Assembly: GCF_004791025.1 (NCBI RefSeq)
Contig: NZ_SRUO01000010.1
Location: 124,001-188,000, forward strand
Reading direction: 5' to 3'
Origin: Mesorhizobium sp. M4B.F.Ca.ET.203.01.1.1
GTDB lineage: Bacteria; Pseudomonadota; Alphaproteobacteria; Rhizobiales; Rhizobiaceae
Length of the DNA: 64,000 nucleotides
The notes below the pieces were generated by a model that searched no databases, was not told where the DNA came from, and saw only the letters and a list, made by a program, of their open reading frames with translations. Positions 52,141-60,488 of the stretch are shown here, piece by piece. Each line of letters starts with the position of its first letter. The stretch's first letter is position 1. The position numbers and the translations under genes were made by a program.

Positions 52141-53052
52141 ATGGCGACGGATCTCAACGATCTCCAGGCGTTTATGGCGGTGGCGCGCGCAGGCGGTTTT
52201 CGCGAAGGAGCCCGCGCGACGGCGGGCAGTGCCTCCGCGCTCAGCGAAGCGATCCGCCGTCTGGAAACCCAGCTCGGTGTGAGGCTCTTCAACCGCACCA
52301 CGCGCAGCGTCGCTTTGACCGAGGCTGGTGCCAGCCTGCTGGCGCGGCTCGGCCCCGCATTGGGCGAGGTAGAAGCTGCGCTCGATGTGGTGAACGGCTT
52401 TCGCGACCGGCCCGCCGGAACGTTGCGTCTCAACGTGCCGATAAGCGCCTCGCGGCTGGTGCTGCCCAAAATCGTTCCGGGATTTCTCGCGGCCTATCCC
52501 GCCATTCGCCTGGAGGTGATCGCCGAGGAGAACTTCATCGATCTGCTGGTGGCCGGCTGCGACGCCGGAATCCGCTATGACGAGCGGCTGGAGCAGGACA
52601 TGATCGCGGTGCCGATCGGACCCCGAGCGCAGCGCTTCACGACCTCCGCTGCGCCGTCCTACCTTGACCGGCACGGCCGGCCGCAGCACCCGCGCGACCT
52701 GCTTGGCCATGCCTGTGTGCGCGGCCGCTTCCCGAGCGGGGTCATGACGCCCTGGGAGTTCGAGCGGGACGGCGAGGTGGTGCGGGTCGATCCCACGGGG
52801 CCATTGGTCGTCAGCATCGGTGGAGGCGTCGATCTCGCTGTCGATGCGGCGATCGCTGGTGTCGGCATTCTCTGGCTGTTTGAGGACTGGGTGCGCCCGC
52901 ATTTCGAGAGCGGCGCGCTGGAACCTGTGCTGGAGCCGTGGTGGCAGAGCTTCCCGGGACCCTTCCTGTACTATCCCGGCCGACGGCTGGTGCCCGCGCC
53001 GCTGCGCGCATTCATCGACTACATAAAGACGCCGGCCGGCCGCGGTCCCTGA
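52141..53052 (+). CDS. LysR-family transcriptional regulator
   Basis: 303 residues. Winged helix at 1-60 (DLNDLQAFMAVARAGGFREG, ALSEAIRRLETQLGVRLFNR, TTRSVALTEAGASL). Effector domain from about 90. It most resembles the group that controls divergent oxidoreductase genes. The shared 94-base region with the aldo/keto reductase should hold its operator. Confidence 0.93.
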   Translation: MATDLNDLQAFMAVARAGGFREGARATAGSASALSEAIRRLETQLGVRLFNRTTRSVALTEAGASLLARLGPALGEVEAALDVVNGFRDRPAGTLRLNVPISASRLVLPKIVPGFLAAYPAIRLEVIAEENFIDLLVAGCDAGIRYDERLEQDMIAVPIGPRAQRFTTSAAPSYLDRHGRPQHPRDLLGHACVRGRFPSGVMTPWEFERDGEVVRVDPTGPLVVSIGGGVDLAVDAAIAGVGILWLFEDWVRPHFESGALEPVLEPWWQSFPGPFLYYPGRRLVPAPLRAFIDYIKTPAGRGP

Positions 53053-53068
53053 GCATCCCAAAAACAAA

Positions 53069-53091
53069 AAGGCCGCCCGGAGGCGGCCTTT
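53069..53091 (-). terminator. Terminator after rpsI
   Basis: AAGGCCGCC (53069-53077) and GGCGGCCTT (53082-53090) pair with a CGGA loop. On the minus strand the stem is followed by TTTTTGTTTTT, so it serves rplM-rpsI. It can also end the LysR transcript. Confidence 0.88.
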
Positions 53092-53114
53092 CGATTGTCC
53101 AAATTTCGTAGCGC

Positions 53115-53591
53115 TTAGCGCTTCGAGAACTGGAAGGAGCGGCGGGCCTTCGCCTTGCCGTACTTCTTGCGCTCGACGACGCGGCTGTCGCGGGTCAGGA
53201 AGCCGCCCTTCTTGAGCACGGCGCGCAGCGCCGGCTCGTAGTAGGTCAGCGCCTTGGAGATGCCGTGACGAACGGCGCCGGCCTGGCCGGACAGGCCGCC
53301 GCCGATGACGGTGGCGACGATGTCGTATTGGCCGGCCCGGTTGGCGGCGATGATCGGCTGGTTGAGGATCATCTGCAGCACCGGACGCGCGAAGTAGCTC
53401 GCGAATTCCTTGTCGTTGACGACGATCTTGCCGGAGCCCGGCTTCACCCAGACGCGCGCGATGGCGTTCTTGCGCTTGCCGGTGGCATAGGCGCGGCCCG
53501 ACTTGTCGAGCTTCTGGACGTGGACGGGAGCGGCCGGCTGCGCGACGGCAGCGGCAGTCCCGAGTTCTGCGAGCGAGGAAAGCTCAGCCAT
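53115..53591 (-). CDS. rpsI: 30S ribosomal protein S9
   Basis: 158 residues with an N-terminal extension of about 30 residues common in alphaproteobacteria. The S9 core follows: YATGKRKNAIARVWVKPGSG, GGGLSGQAGAVRHGISKAL, and the ending KKYGKAKARRSFQFSKR, whose tail reaches the ribosomal P site. The ATG shares one base with the rplM stop (TAATG), so the pair is coupled. Confidence 0.98.
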   Translation of the reverse strand: MAELSSLAELGTAAAVAQPAAPVHVQKLDKSGRAYATGKRKNAIARVWVKPGSGKIVVNDKEFASYFARPVLQMILNQPIIAANRAGQYDIVATVIGGGLSGQAGAVRHGISKALTYYEPALRAVLKKGGFLTRDSRVVERKKYGKAKARRSFQFSKR

Positions 53592-54055
53592 TACGAAGCC
53601 CTCTTGTTCTTGGAGTTCAGCTTGGCCACGTCGAGCGTGACGGGCTGCTGGGCGACATGCGGATGTTCAGCGCCTGCATAGACGCGGAGATTCTTCATTT
53701 GGCGACGGCCAAGCGGGCCGCGCGGGATCATGCGCTCGACGGCCTTCTCGACGACGCGCTCGGGGAAACGGCCCTCGAGCAGCTGGCGCGCGGTGCGCTC
53801 CTTGATGCCGCCGGGATGGCCGGTGTGCCAGTAGTAGACCTTGTCGGTGTACTTCTTGCCGGTGAACACCACCTTGTCGGCATTGATGACGATGACGTTG
53901 TCGCCGTCGTCGACATGCGGGGTGAAGGTGGGCTTGTGCTTGCCGCGCAGATGGTTGGCGATGACAGTGGCGAGGCGGCCGACGACGAGACCTTCGGCGT
54001 CGATCAGCACCCACTTCTTCACCACATCCGCAGGCTTCTGCGAAAAGGTAGCCAT
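53591..54055 (-). CDS. rplM: 50S ribosomal protein L13
   Basis: 154 residues from ATG 54055. KWVLIDAEGLVVGRLATVIA, GDNVIVINADKVVFTGKK and MIPRGPLGRRQMKNLRVYAG are L13 signatures. Upstream in-frame codons are leader sequence. The promoter at 54192-54220 reads into it. Confidence 0.98.
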   Translation of the reverse strand: MATFSQKPADVVKKWVLIDAEGLVVGRLATVIANHLRGKHKPTFTPHVDDGDNVIVINADKVVFTGKKYTDKVYYWHTGHPGGIKERTARQLLEGRFPERVVEKAVERMIPRGPLGRRQMKNLRVYAGAEHPHVAQQPVTLDVAKLNSKNKRAS

Positions 54056-54191
54056 GGTTCTTGCTCTCGATTGGACCTTCCCTACCCGCGAAGGACAGGG
54101 AAAGGCGTTTCTTGTTGCTTGAATTGGCTGGGGTGTTCGCCCGTCGCCAATAACAAAGCGGCGGCCGTTGCGGGCCGCTGCTTCGCGAGGG

Positions 54192-54220
54192 CTTATAGGC
54201 GAGGGCAATCAGCGCGTCAA
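54192..54220 (-). promoter_or_regulatory. Promoter of rplM-rpsI
   Basis: On the minus strand TTGACG (54220-54215), a 17-base spacer and TATAAG (54197-54192). This is close to the housekeeping consensus and lies about 137 bases before rplM, leaving a leader in which ribosomal autoregulation could act. Confidence 0.7.
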
Positions 54221-54282
54221 GGCGACCGAAATCTCTCTTTGCGTGGAAAACATAGCAAAAACAATGAATTGAGTAAAAGGTA

Positions 54283-54747
54283 TTATTTTACCACATCATT
54301 CGGACGTTTCGGCGGGATCGAATAGGTGCCCGTGGCATGCGCCACCGTGTGTCCGTCCGGCCCGGCGACGATGTCGATGTCGAACACCATCAGGCTTTTT
54401 CCCAGCTTCAGGATGCGGCAATGGCCGTCGATCGGACCGGCCTTGGCCTTGCGCACGAAGTTGATGTTGAGGTTGGTGGTGACCGACAGCGCATCCGGCC
54501 CGGCATGCGATAGCACGCAGACATAGCCGCCGATGTCGGCCAACGTGAACAGGGAAGGACCGGACACCGTGCCGCCCGGACGCAGATGCCGCTCGTCGGC
54601 ATTGAGCCGCACGATGCAGCCGCCGGGAAACACCTCCAGCGCCTGATAGAAGGAAAACTGGTCGTTGAGCTGCGGATAGACGCTTTCCATCAACCGATTG
54701 ACGTCAGCCGCGGTCAACACCGGCTTCAGATTGCTTTGAGCGGGCAT
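54283..54747 (-). CDS. PaaI-family hotdog thioesterase
   Basis: 154 residues, single hotdog fold: GGTVSGPSLFTLADIGGYVC carries the usual acidic residue, and NLNINFVRKAKAGPIDGHCR follows. It probably hydrolyses an acyl- or aryl-CoA. The start of the coding region is divergent from the enoyl-CoA hydratase gene 185 bases away, and both act on CoA thioesters. AT-rich sequence follows the stop. Confidence 0.85.
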   Translation of the reverse strand: MPAQSNLKPVLTAADVNRLMESVYPQLNDQFSFYQALEVFPGGCIVRLNADERHLRPGGTVSGPSLFTLADIGGYVCVLSHAGPDALSVTTNLNINFVRKAKAGPIDGHCRILKLGKSLMVFDIDIVAGPDGHTVAHATGTYSIPPKRPNDVVK

Positions 54748-54932
54748 CGGCGATTTCCTATGTGCGGGACGGGCAGGGCACCCAAGGCGAGGGCGCCTGG
54801 ACCAAATGTTGCGGCCGAGAAAACACGGCTAGCGGCTTTTCTTCAATCGGCAGCGTGCTAGTTCTTTTGTTCCATGGTCTGTGAAGTGCGCCACAGCAGG
54901 CCGAGAAGGATTGGGCGGAGAGGTTTGAAAAC

Positions 54933-55754
54933 ATGGCTGAAGTCGTCGCCATCAAGCCGGCAATCGCCGAGGGGCCTGTTGTCGCCAGCCTGGACAAAGG
55001 CACTCTTCGCCTGACGCTCGCCAGCCCGCCGGCCAATGCCTTGTCGCTGGCGGTGATGGCGGCGCTGATGGCCGAACTCGATCGCGCGAAATCCGACAAA
55101 TCCGTGCGCGTCATCATCCTCGCGGCGTCCGGTAAGGTGTTCTGCGCCGGCCACGATCTCAAGGAACTGAGCGCCCATCGCAGCGATGCCGATCGCGGCC
55201 GGGCCTTCTTCGAGAAGACCTTTGCCGCTTGCGCCGAGTTGATGCAGGCGATCGTGCGCCACCCCAGGCCGGTCATCGCCGAGGTCGACGGCCTCGCCAC
55301 CGCCGCCGGGCTGCAATTGGTCGCGAGCTGCGATCTTGCGATTGCCTCGCACGAGGCGACCTTCTGCACACCGGGCGTCAACATCGGCCTGTTCTGCTCG
55401 ACGCCGATGGTGGCGCTGTCGCGCAATGTCTCGCGCAAGCAGGCCATGGAAATGCTACTGACTGGCGAGACGATCGACGCGGCCACCGCCAAAGAATTCG
55501 GCCTCATCAACCGCATCGTGCCGCGCGAATACCTGAATCAGGTTGTCAGTAAATACGCGCAAACCATTGCTTCGAAATCATCTTTGGTGGTCAAGACCGG
55601 CAAGGAGGCGTTCTACGCTCAGGCCGAGATGGGACTGGCCGACGCCTATGTGTACACCGGCCGGGTGATGGTCGAGAACATGTTGGCGCGCGACGCGGAG
55701 GAAGGCATCGGAGCTTTCGTCGGCAAGCGCAAGCCGGAATGGAAGGACGAGTAG
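54933..55754 (+). CDS. Enoyl-CoA hydratase/isomerase family protein
   Basis: 273 residues, crotonase fold. VIILAASGKVFCAGHDLKEL forms the CoA oxyanion loop; VDGLATAAGLQLVASCDLAI follows with AAGLQL replacing the usual GGG-type loop, as in the ECHDC3-like subgroup. Catalytic glutamates of true hydratases are not obvious, so a different crotonase reaction is possible. Confidence 0.88.
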   Translation: MAEVVAIKPAIAEGPVVASLDKGTLRLTLASPPANALSLAVMAALMAELDRAKSDKSVRVIILAASGKVFCAGHDLKELSAHRSDADRGRAFFEKTFAACAELMQAIVRHPRPVIAEVDGLATAAGLQLVASCDLAIASHEATFCTPGVNIGLFCSTPMVALSRNVSRKQAMEMLLTGETIDAATAKEFGLINRIVPREYLNQVVSKYAQTIASKSSLVVKTGKEAFYAQAEMGLADAYVYTGRVMVENMLARDAEEGIGAFVGKRKPEWKDE

Positions 55755-55779
55755 GGCGCCCGGAAAGAGGAAGGTCCGA

Positions 55780-56202
55780 ATGGAACCGCGTATCTCCATC
55801 ATCACCGTCGCCACCGACGATCTCGATCGCGCGACGCGCTTCTACGAGGGCATGGGACTGACCCGCCATCCGGGGATCACCGAGGGCGTCGCCTTCTTCC
55901 AGATGGGTGGAGCCATTCTCGGCCTGTTCCCGCGCGAAAGCGCCGAGGAGGATTCCGGCGTCAGCTTTGCAAAAGCGCCGTCGGCCGTCTATCTCGCCTA
56001 CAACACCCGCTCCGACGCCGAAGTCGACCAAGTCCTCGCCATGGCCGAGAAGGCCGGCGGCAAGATCGTCAAGCCGGCCGGCCGCGCCTTCTGGGGCGGC
56101 TGGTACGGCTATTTCGCCGATGCCGACGGCCATGTCTGGGAAGTCGCGCACAATCCGGCCTTTCCGATCGCGGAAGACGGCTCGATCTCGCTGCCGGGCT
56201 GA
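55780..56202 (+). CDS. VOC-family protein
   Basis: 140 residues. ISIITVATDDLDRATRFYEG and GVAFFQMGGAILGLFPRESA form module one; AGRAFWGGWYGYFADADGHV the second, ending VWEVAHNPAFPIAEDGSI. Substrate unknown. It lies 25 bases after the enoyl-CoA hydratase gene. Confidence 0.9.
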   Translation: MEPRISIITVATDDLDRATRFYEGMGLTRHPGITEGVAFFQMGGAILGLFPRESAEEDSGVSFAKAPSAVYLAYNTRSDAEVDQVLAMAEKAGGKIVKPAGRAFWGGWYGYFADADGHVWEVAHNPAFPIAEDGSISLPG

Positions 56203-56210
56203 CGCTGCCC

Positions 56211-56993
56211 GTGGCGCCTCGCAAGCAACTGACGCGCCTGAAGGCGCCTTATCTCAAGCGCATCCTGCTCGAGCCAGCGGGCGTCGAGGACTGGGAACAA
56301 TATCCCTGGAACCTGCCGATCTTCGCCAGCCGCGCGTTCGAGTTCGAATTCACCACGCCGATCACCATTATCGTCGGCGAGAACGGCACCGGCAAATCGA
56401 CGCTGCTCGAAGCCATCGGCGCGCTTGCCGGTTACGACGAGGCCGGCGGCGGCAAGGGCTACAGGCCGGTCGACCATTCCATCGCCATCGACAAAAGCGG
56501 CACCGCGCTTGCCCAGACGCTCCGTGCCCATTGGCTGCCGAAGGTCACCGCCGGCTGGTTCTTCCGAGCAGAATCCTTCTATTCGGTGGCGCGCTACCTT
56601 GATCGGGCGGCACTCGAAGACCCGTTCAAACCGCCGCCGCCCGATTTCCTCTCGTGGTCGCACGGCGAAGGTTTCATCCGCTTCTTCGAGGAGCGCTGTC
56701 GTCGGCAAGGCATCTACATCCTGGACGAGCCGGAAAGCGCGCTGTCGCCGACACGCCAGATCGAACTGCTCAAGCTGCTGAGGCGAATGGACCTGTCCGG
56801 CACCGCGCAGGTGATCATGGCGACGCACTCGCCGCTGCTGATGGCCTGTCCCGGCGCGCGCCTGTTCCGCATCAGCCGCTTCGGGCTCGACCTGGTCGAT
56901 TTTCGCGACACCGACCACTTTCGCATGATGCGCGATTTCTGCGGCGATCCGGATGGTTTTCTCGCCGAAGCGCTGTATGAGGACGAGGCATGA
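56211..56993 (+). CDS. Stand-alone ABC/AAA-type ATPase
   Basis: 260 residues from GTG 56211. Walker A GENGTGKSTLLEAIGALA (about 61-78), Walker B GIYILDEPESALSP and a switch histidine in ATHSPLLMACPG. The signature region lacks a classic LSGGQ; instead it reads LSWSHGEGFIRFFEERC, as in SMC/RecF-like single-gene ATPases rather than transporters. No nuclease or partner gene follows; its stop overlaps the CoA-binding protein (ATGA). Role unknown. Confidence 0.85.
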   Translation: MAPRKQLTRLKAPYLKRILLEPAGVEDWEQYPWNLPIFASRAFEFEFTTPITIIVGENGTGKSTLLEAIGALAGYDEAGGGKGYRPVDHSIAIDKSGTALAQTLRAHWLPKVTAGWFFRAESFYSVARYLDRAALEDPFKPPPPDFLSWSHGEGFIRFFEERCRRQGIYILDEPESALSPTRQIELLKLLRRMDLSGTAQVIMATHSPLLMACPGARLFRISRFGLDLVDFRDTDHFRMMRDFCGDPDGFLAEALYEDEA

Positions 56994-57511
56994 ACCACGA
57001 CAGCTACGACAACACCTATATCGCCGGCATCCTCAACTCGGTGAAGACCGTCGCCATGGTCGGCGCGTCGCCCAACGACGTTCGGCCGAGCTTTTTCGTG
57101 CTGAAGTACCTGCTGGCCAAGGGGTTCTCGGTGTTTCCGATCAATCCTGGTCATGCCGGCAAGGAGATTCTAGGCCGTACCGTCTACGCAAGCCTCGCCG
57201 ACGTGCCGCAGCCGGTCGACATGGTCGACATCTTTCGTGGCTCAGTCGCGGTGCCGGGTATCCTCGATCAGATTCTGCGGCTCGATCCCTTGCCGAAAGT
57301 GGTCTGGATGCAGCTTGGCGTGCGCAATGACGAGGCGGCCGCCCGCGCCGAGGCTGCCGGCATGAAGGTGGTGATGAACCGCTGCCCGAAGATCGAATAC
57401 GGCAAGCTGTCCGGCGAGATCGGCTGGACCGGCGTCAATTCCGGCGTGCTGTCGTCGAAGAAGCCGCTGATGCGGCAGGGCTTCCAGAGCTTCGGCGTAA
57501 GGCAAAAATAG
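56990..57511 (+). CDS. CoA-binding domain protein (YccU-like)
   Basis: 173 residues, Rossmann fold: VKTVAMVGASPNDVRPSFFV, GFSVFPINPGHAGKEILGRT and VDMVDIFRGS. Single-domain relatives of succinyl-CoA synthetase alpha bind CoA; no enzyme activity is established. The start overlaps the ATPase stop. Confidence 0.9.
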   Translation: MNHDSYDNTYIAGILNSVKTVAMVGASPNDVRPSFFVLKYLLAKGFSVFPINPGHAGKEILGRTVYASLADVPQPVDMVDIFRGSVAVPGILDQILRLDPLPKVVWMQLGVRNDEAAARAEAAGMKVVMNRCPKIEYGKLSGEIGWTGVNSGVLSSKKPLMRQGFQSFGVRQK

Positions 57512-57671
57512 CCCGGCTGCCGCGGCGCAAAATTATTCCGGGAAGAATTGGATTTTCTCGGGCGCTCGTCGCAGATCGCACGCCGAAAGGTATTTTCTTC
57601 TTTGCATTCCGGGGTGGCCTTCGCCAAGAATGCCCCACGATTTCTTGCGCAGGTTCCTGAGGGAGTTTTCG

Positions 57672-58952
57672 ATGACGCGTACGCCCGGTTTCAACACGCT
57701 TGCCATTCACGCCGGCGCCAAGCCCGATCCGGCGACGGGCGCCCGGGCGACCCCGATCTACCAGACCACCTCCTATGTTTTCGATGACGCCGACCATGCC
57801 GCCTCGCTGTTCGGCTTGAAGGCCTTCGGCAACATCTACACCCGCATCATGAACCCCACCCAGGCCGTGCTCGAGGAGCGCGTCGCGGCGCTCGAGGGCG
57901 GCACCGCGGCGCTGGCGGTCGCGTCCGGCCACGCCGCGCAGATACTGGTGTTTCACAATCTGATGCAGCCGGGCGACAATTTCGTCGCCGCGACAAGGCT
58001 TTACGGCGGCTCGATCAACCAGTTCGGCCACGCCTTCAAGAATTATGGCTGGGAGGTTCGCTGGGCTGACACCAACGATGTCTCGACCTTCGAAAGCCAG
58101 ATCGACGACAGGACCAAGGCGATCTTCATCGAGAGCCTTGCCAATCCGGGCGGCATCTTCGTCGACATCGAGAAGATCGGCGACATCGCCCGCAAGCACG
58201 GCCTGCCGCTGATCGTCGACAACACGCTGGCCTCGCCCTACCTGGTGCGGCCGATCGAGCACGGCGCCGACATCGTCGTCCATTCGCTGACCAAGTTCAT
58301 CGGCGGCCACGGCAATTCGATCGGCGGCGCCATCGTCGACGGCGGCACCTTCGACTGGTCGAAGTCGGGCAAATACCCGATGCTGTCGGAACCGCGCCCC
58401 GAATATGGCGGCATCGTGCTGCACGAGACCTTCGGCAATTTCGCCTTTGCGATTGCCGCGCGCGTCCTCGGTCTGCGCGACATCGGCCCGGCGATCTCGC
58501 CCTTCAACGCCTTCCTGATCCTGACCGGACTGGAAACGCTGCCGCTCAGGATGCAGCGCCATTGCGACAACGCGGCGAGCGTCGCCGGCTGGCTATCGAA
58601 CCATCCCAAGGTCGCGTGGGTGAGCTATCCCAGCCTGCCCGGCGACAAGAACAACGCCCTGCAGAAGAAGTATTCGCCGCAGGGCGCCGGCGCGGTGTTC
58701 ACCTTCGGTCTCAAGGGCGGCTACGCCGCGGGCGTCAAATTCGTCGAGGCGCTGGAGCTGTTCTCGCATCTTGCCAATGTCGGCGATACCAAGTCGCTGG
58801 TCATCCACCCGGCCTCGACCACGCATCGCCAGCTTTCCGACGAGCAGAAGATCAAGGCCGGCGCCGGGCCGGACACGGTCCGCCTTTCGGTCGGCATCGA
58901 GGACGTCAACGATATCGTCGCCGACCTCGAACAGGCGCTGGACAAGGTCTGA
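57672..58952 (+). CDS. metZ: O-acetylhomoserine/O-succinylhomoserine sulfhydrylase
   Basis: 426-residue Cys/Met-metabolism PLP enzyme. ATPIYQTTSYVFDDADHAAS opens the fold; Lys208 in HSLTKFIGGHGN binds PLP; TNDVSTFESQIDDRTKAIFI and VRLSVGIEDVNDIVADLEQA follow. The large size and insertion pattern point to direct sulfhydrylation rather than cystathionine synthesis. Its ATG 57672 follows GAGGGAG at 57659-57665. I searched the 160-base leader for a SAM-II riboswitch and did not find its core. Confidence 0.92.
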   Translation: MTRTPGFNTLAIHAGAKPDPATGARATPIYQTTSYVFDDADHAASLFGLKAFGNIYTRIMNPTQAVLEERVAALEGGTAALAVASGHAAQILVFHNLMQPGDNFVAATRLYGGSINQFGHAFKNYGWEVRWADTNDVSTFESQIDDRTKAIFIESLANPGGIFVDIEKIGDIARKHGLPLIVDNTLASPYLVRPIEHGADIVVHSLTKFIGGHGNSIGGAIVDGGTFDWSKSGKYPMLSEPRPEYGGIVLHETFGNFAFAIAARVLGLRDIGPAISPFNAFLILTGLETLPLRMQRHCDNAASVAGWLSNHPKVAWVSYPSLPGDKNNALQKKYSPQGAGAVFTFGLKGGYAAGVKFVEALELFSHLANVGDTKSLVIHPASTTHRQLSDEQKIKAGAGPDTVRLSVGIEDVNDIVADLEQALDKV

Positions 58953-59302
58953 TGGCGGCGCCGAACTTTCTCTCCGTCGATGTCGCAAGCGCCGAGCCGG
59001 AGGCCGGCGCGCCTGCTCCGGACCGGCTGATTTCGGGCGATCCGAAGTTCCGCACCTGGAATGTCGAGGAGCGGGACGGCGGCCTTTATGCCGGCATCTG
59101 GGAATCGACGCCCGGCAAGTGGCGCATCGTCTATGACGAGTGGGAGTTTTGCCACATCCTGTCCGGCGTCTCGGTGATCTCCGAGGACGGCGGCGAGGCG
59201 CGCACCGTCAAAGCCGGCGACAGTTTCGTGCTGCGGCCGGGCTTCAAGGGCAGCTGGGAAGTGCTTGAAACGACGCGCAAGGAGTATGTAATCAAGCTTT
59301 AA
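58952..59302 (+). CDS. Cupin (DUF861-type) protein
   Basis: 116 residues. GGLYAGIWESTPGKWRIVYD, EFCHILSGVSVISEDGGEA and GDSFVLRPGFKGSWEVLETT fit the DUF861/EutQ-like cupin barrel. The ATG shares one base with the metZ stop (TGATG), so the pair is translationally coupled. The end ETTRKEYVIKL is repeated in altered form at 59701-59742. Confidence 0.87.
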   Translation: MAAPNFLSVDVASAEPEAGAPAPDRLISGDPKFRTWNVEERDGGLYAGIWESTPGKWRIVYDEWEFCHILSGVSVISEDGGEARTVKAGDSFVLRPGFKGSWEVLETTRKEYVIKL

Positions 59303-59352
59303 TGATCTCCAAGAACAGTAGCAGGGAGAACTAGCGCCTATTGGGGATTACC

Positions 59353-59610
59353 ATGCACTCAGGTATCGATATATACAAAATAGTGATCGTCATTGCCTGC
59401 GTGCTCGCGAACGTGTGGCTTTTAAATTTTTGTATATATGTTGTATTGCCGGCCGTTAGGGCAGGAATCTACCCGGCGCGTGGTAGGGTTTACTTGCGAG
59501 AAATGCACCCAAAGAGATTTTGGCTGGCGGTAGTATTCTTTCCGGCAGCGACCATCGTCATGTTGGCCTCCACGATCCTGTTCGTTCTTAGCATCTCTGG
59601 GAACATGTAA
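59353..59610 (+). CDS. Orphan two-helix membrane protein
   Basis: 85 residues from ATG 59353. Two membrane helices: IVIVIACVLANVWLLNFCIY and VVFFPAATIVMLASTILFVL. The middle is basic (RAGIYPARGRVYLREMHPKR). No family is recognised. Its composition is clearly AT-richer than its neighbours, and it sits between the cupin gene and a repeat of the cupin 3' end, which suggests insertion. Confidence 0.6.
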   Translation: MHSGIDIYKIVIVIACVLANVWLLNFCIYVVLPAVRAGIYPARGRVYLREMHPKRFWLAVVFFPAATIVMLASTILFVLSISGNM

Positions 59611-59659
59611 GGCGCCAAGTGGAATTCTGTAGGCTGCGCCTACCTGGCCAATTCGCCGG

Positions 59660-59742
59660 GAATTCGCGCAGGTCCTCTGAGATCCAGGGTGCAACCGGAA
59701 TGCCTGAAACGACCCTTAAGGACTATGTGATCAAGCTCTGAC
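59660..59742 (+). pseudogene. 3' remnant of a second cupin gene
   Basis: Bases 59701-59742 encode PETTLKDYVIKL and a stop, matching the intact cupin end ETTRKEYVIKL over about 40 bases at roughly 80 percent by eye. The similarity extends weakly upstream to about 59685 (GGGTGCAACCGGAATGCC). The rest of the second copy is missing. Confidence 0.7.
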
Positions 59743-59755
59743 CCCTCCAGCCGGA

Positions 59756-60463
59756 TCAGAGCAGGCGGTCGACATCGCCCTCGGAAAATCCGTACTCGCG
59801 CATCATCTGCCGGTGCCAGGAGCCGCCGAGCAACTCGTCCAGGCAGGTATCGATGCGCTGGCGCAGGGGCGCATTGCCTTTGGCGAGCGCGAAGGCGCCG
59901 GCCGCCGGCCGCTTTTCCTCGGCCGGAACATCGATGACGGCGAGCGGCGCGTCAGGCCGTCCGGCCAGGTAGCCGCGATGCGCCATGGCGACGCTGGCAT
60001 AGGCATGCACCACGCCGGCAGCGACGGCCTCGGCTGCTTCGGCCTGGGTGCCGAAGATCCTGATCCGCTCGGCCGGAACGCCGTTGCGCAGCGCCGTCTG
60101 GTGCTGGATCTGGCCCGATACAACGCCAAGGATGGCCGACGGATCGCGGCCGAGTGCCCGGTAGCCACCCAGTCCAAGCGGGTTGCCCTCGGCGACCAGC
60201 AGTCCGTCCGGCAGCATCCAGATCGGCCGGGTGAAATCGACCCGCTTCTTGCGCTCGTCCGAGATGAACAGCCCCGTGGTCATGTCCCAACGGTTCGCGG
60301 CCAATCCGGGCAGCAATCCCGCGAACTCTGCCTCGATGGCCGAAAACCCGTCCAGCCCCAATGTCTCGCAAACCTTCTCGGCGAGCACGGCGTCGCAGCC
60401 GCGCAAGGCGCCCGATGCGTCGGTGAAGCAGAAGGGCGGTTCCTGCAGGAAGGCGAATCTCAT
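59756..60463 (-). CDS. Periplasmic-binding-protein-like domain, no signal peptide
   Basis: 235 residues from ATG 60463. The SBP_bac_3 fold is clear (RFAFLQEPPFCFTDASGALR, GCDAVLAEKVCETLGLDGFS, NRWDMTTGLFISDERKKRVD). The protein starts directly in the domain, so it should be cytoplasmic unless the true start is missed. No permease or ATPase gene is near. It lies 25 bases after the P450 stop on the same strand. Confidence 0.8.
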   Translation of the reverse strand: MRFAFLQEPPFCFTDASGALRGCDAVLAEKVCETLGLDGFSAIEAEFAGLLPGLAANRWDMTTGLFISDERKKRVDFTRPIWMLPDGLLVAEGNPLGLGGYRALGRDPSAILGVVSGQIQHQTALRNGVPAERIRIFGTQAEAAEAVAAGVVHAYASVAMAHRGYLAGRPDAPLAVIDVPAEEKRPAAGAFALAKGNAPLRQRIDTCLDELLGGSWHRQMMREYGFSEGDVDRLL

Positions 60464-60488
60464 TGTCCCGATATCCGTTCGTCGCCTG

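Noticed and set aside
57512..57671. Possible SAM-II riboswitch ahead of metZ
   Set aside because: SAM-II elements often precede met genes in Rhizobiales, but the conserved pseudoknot core was not found in these 160 bases.
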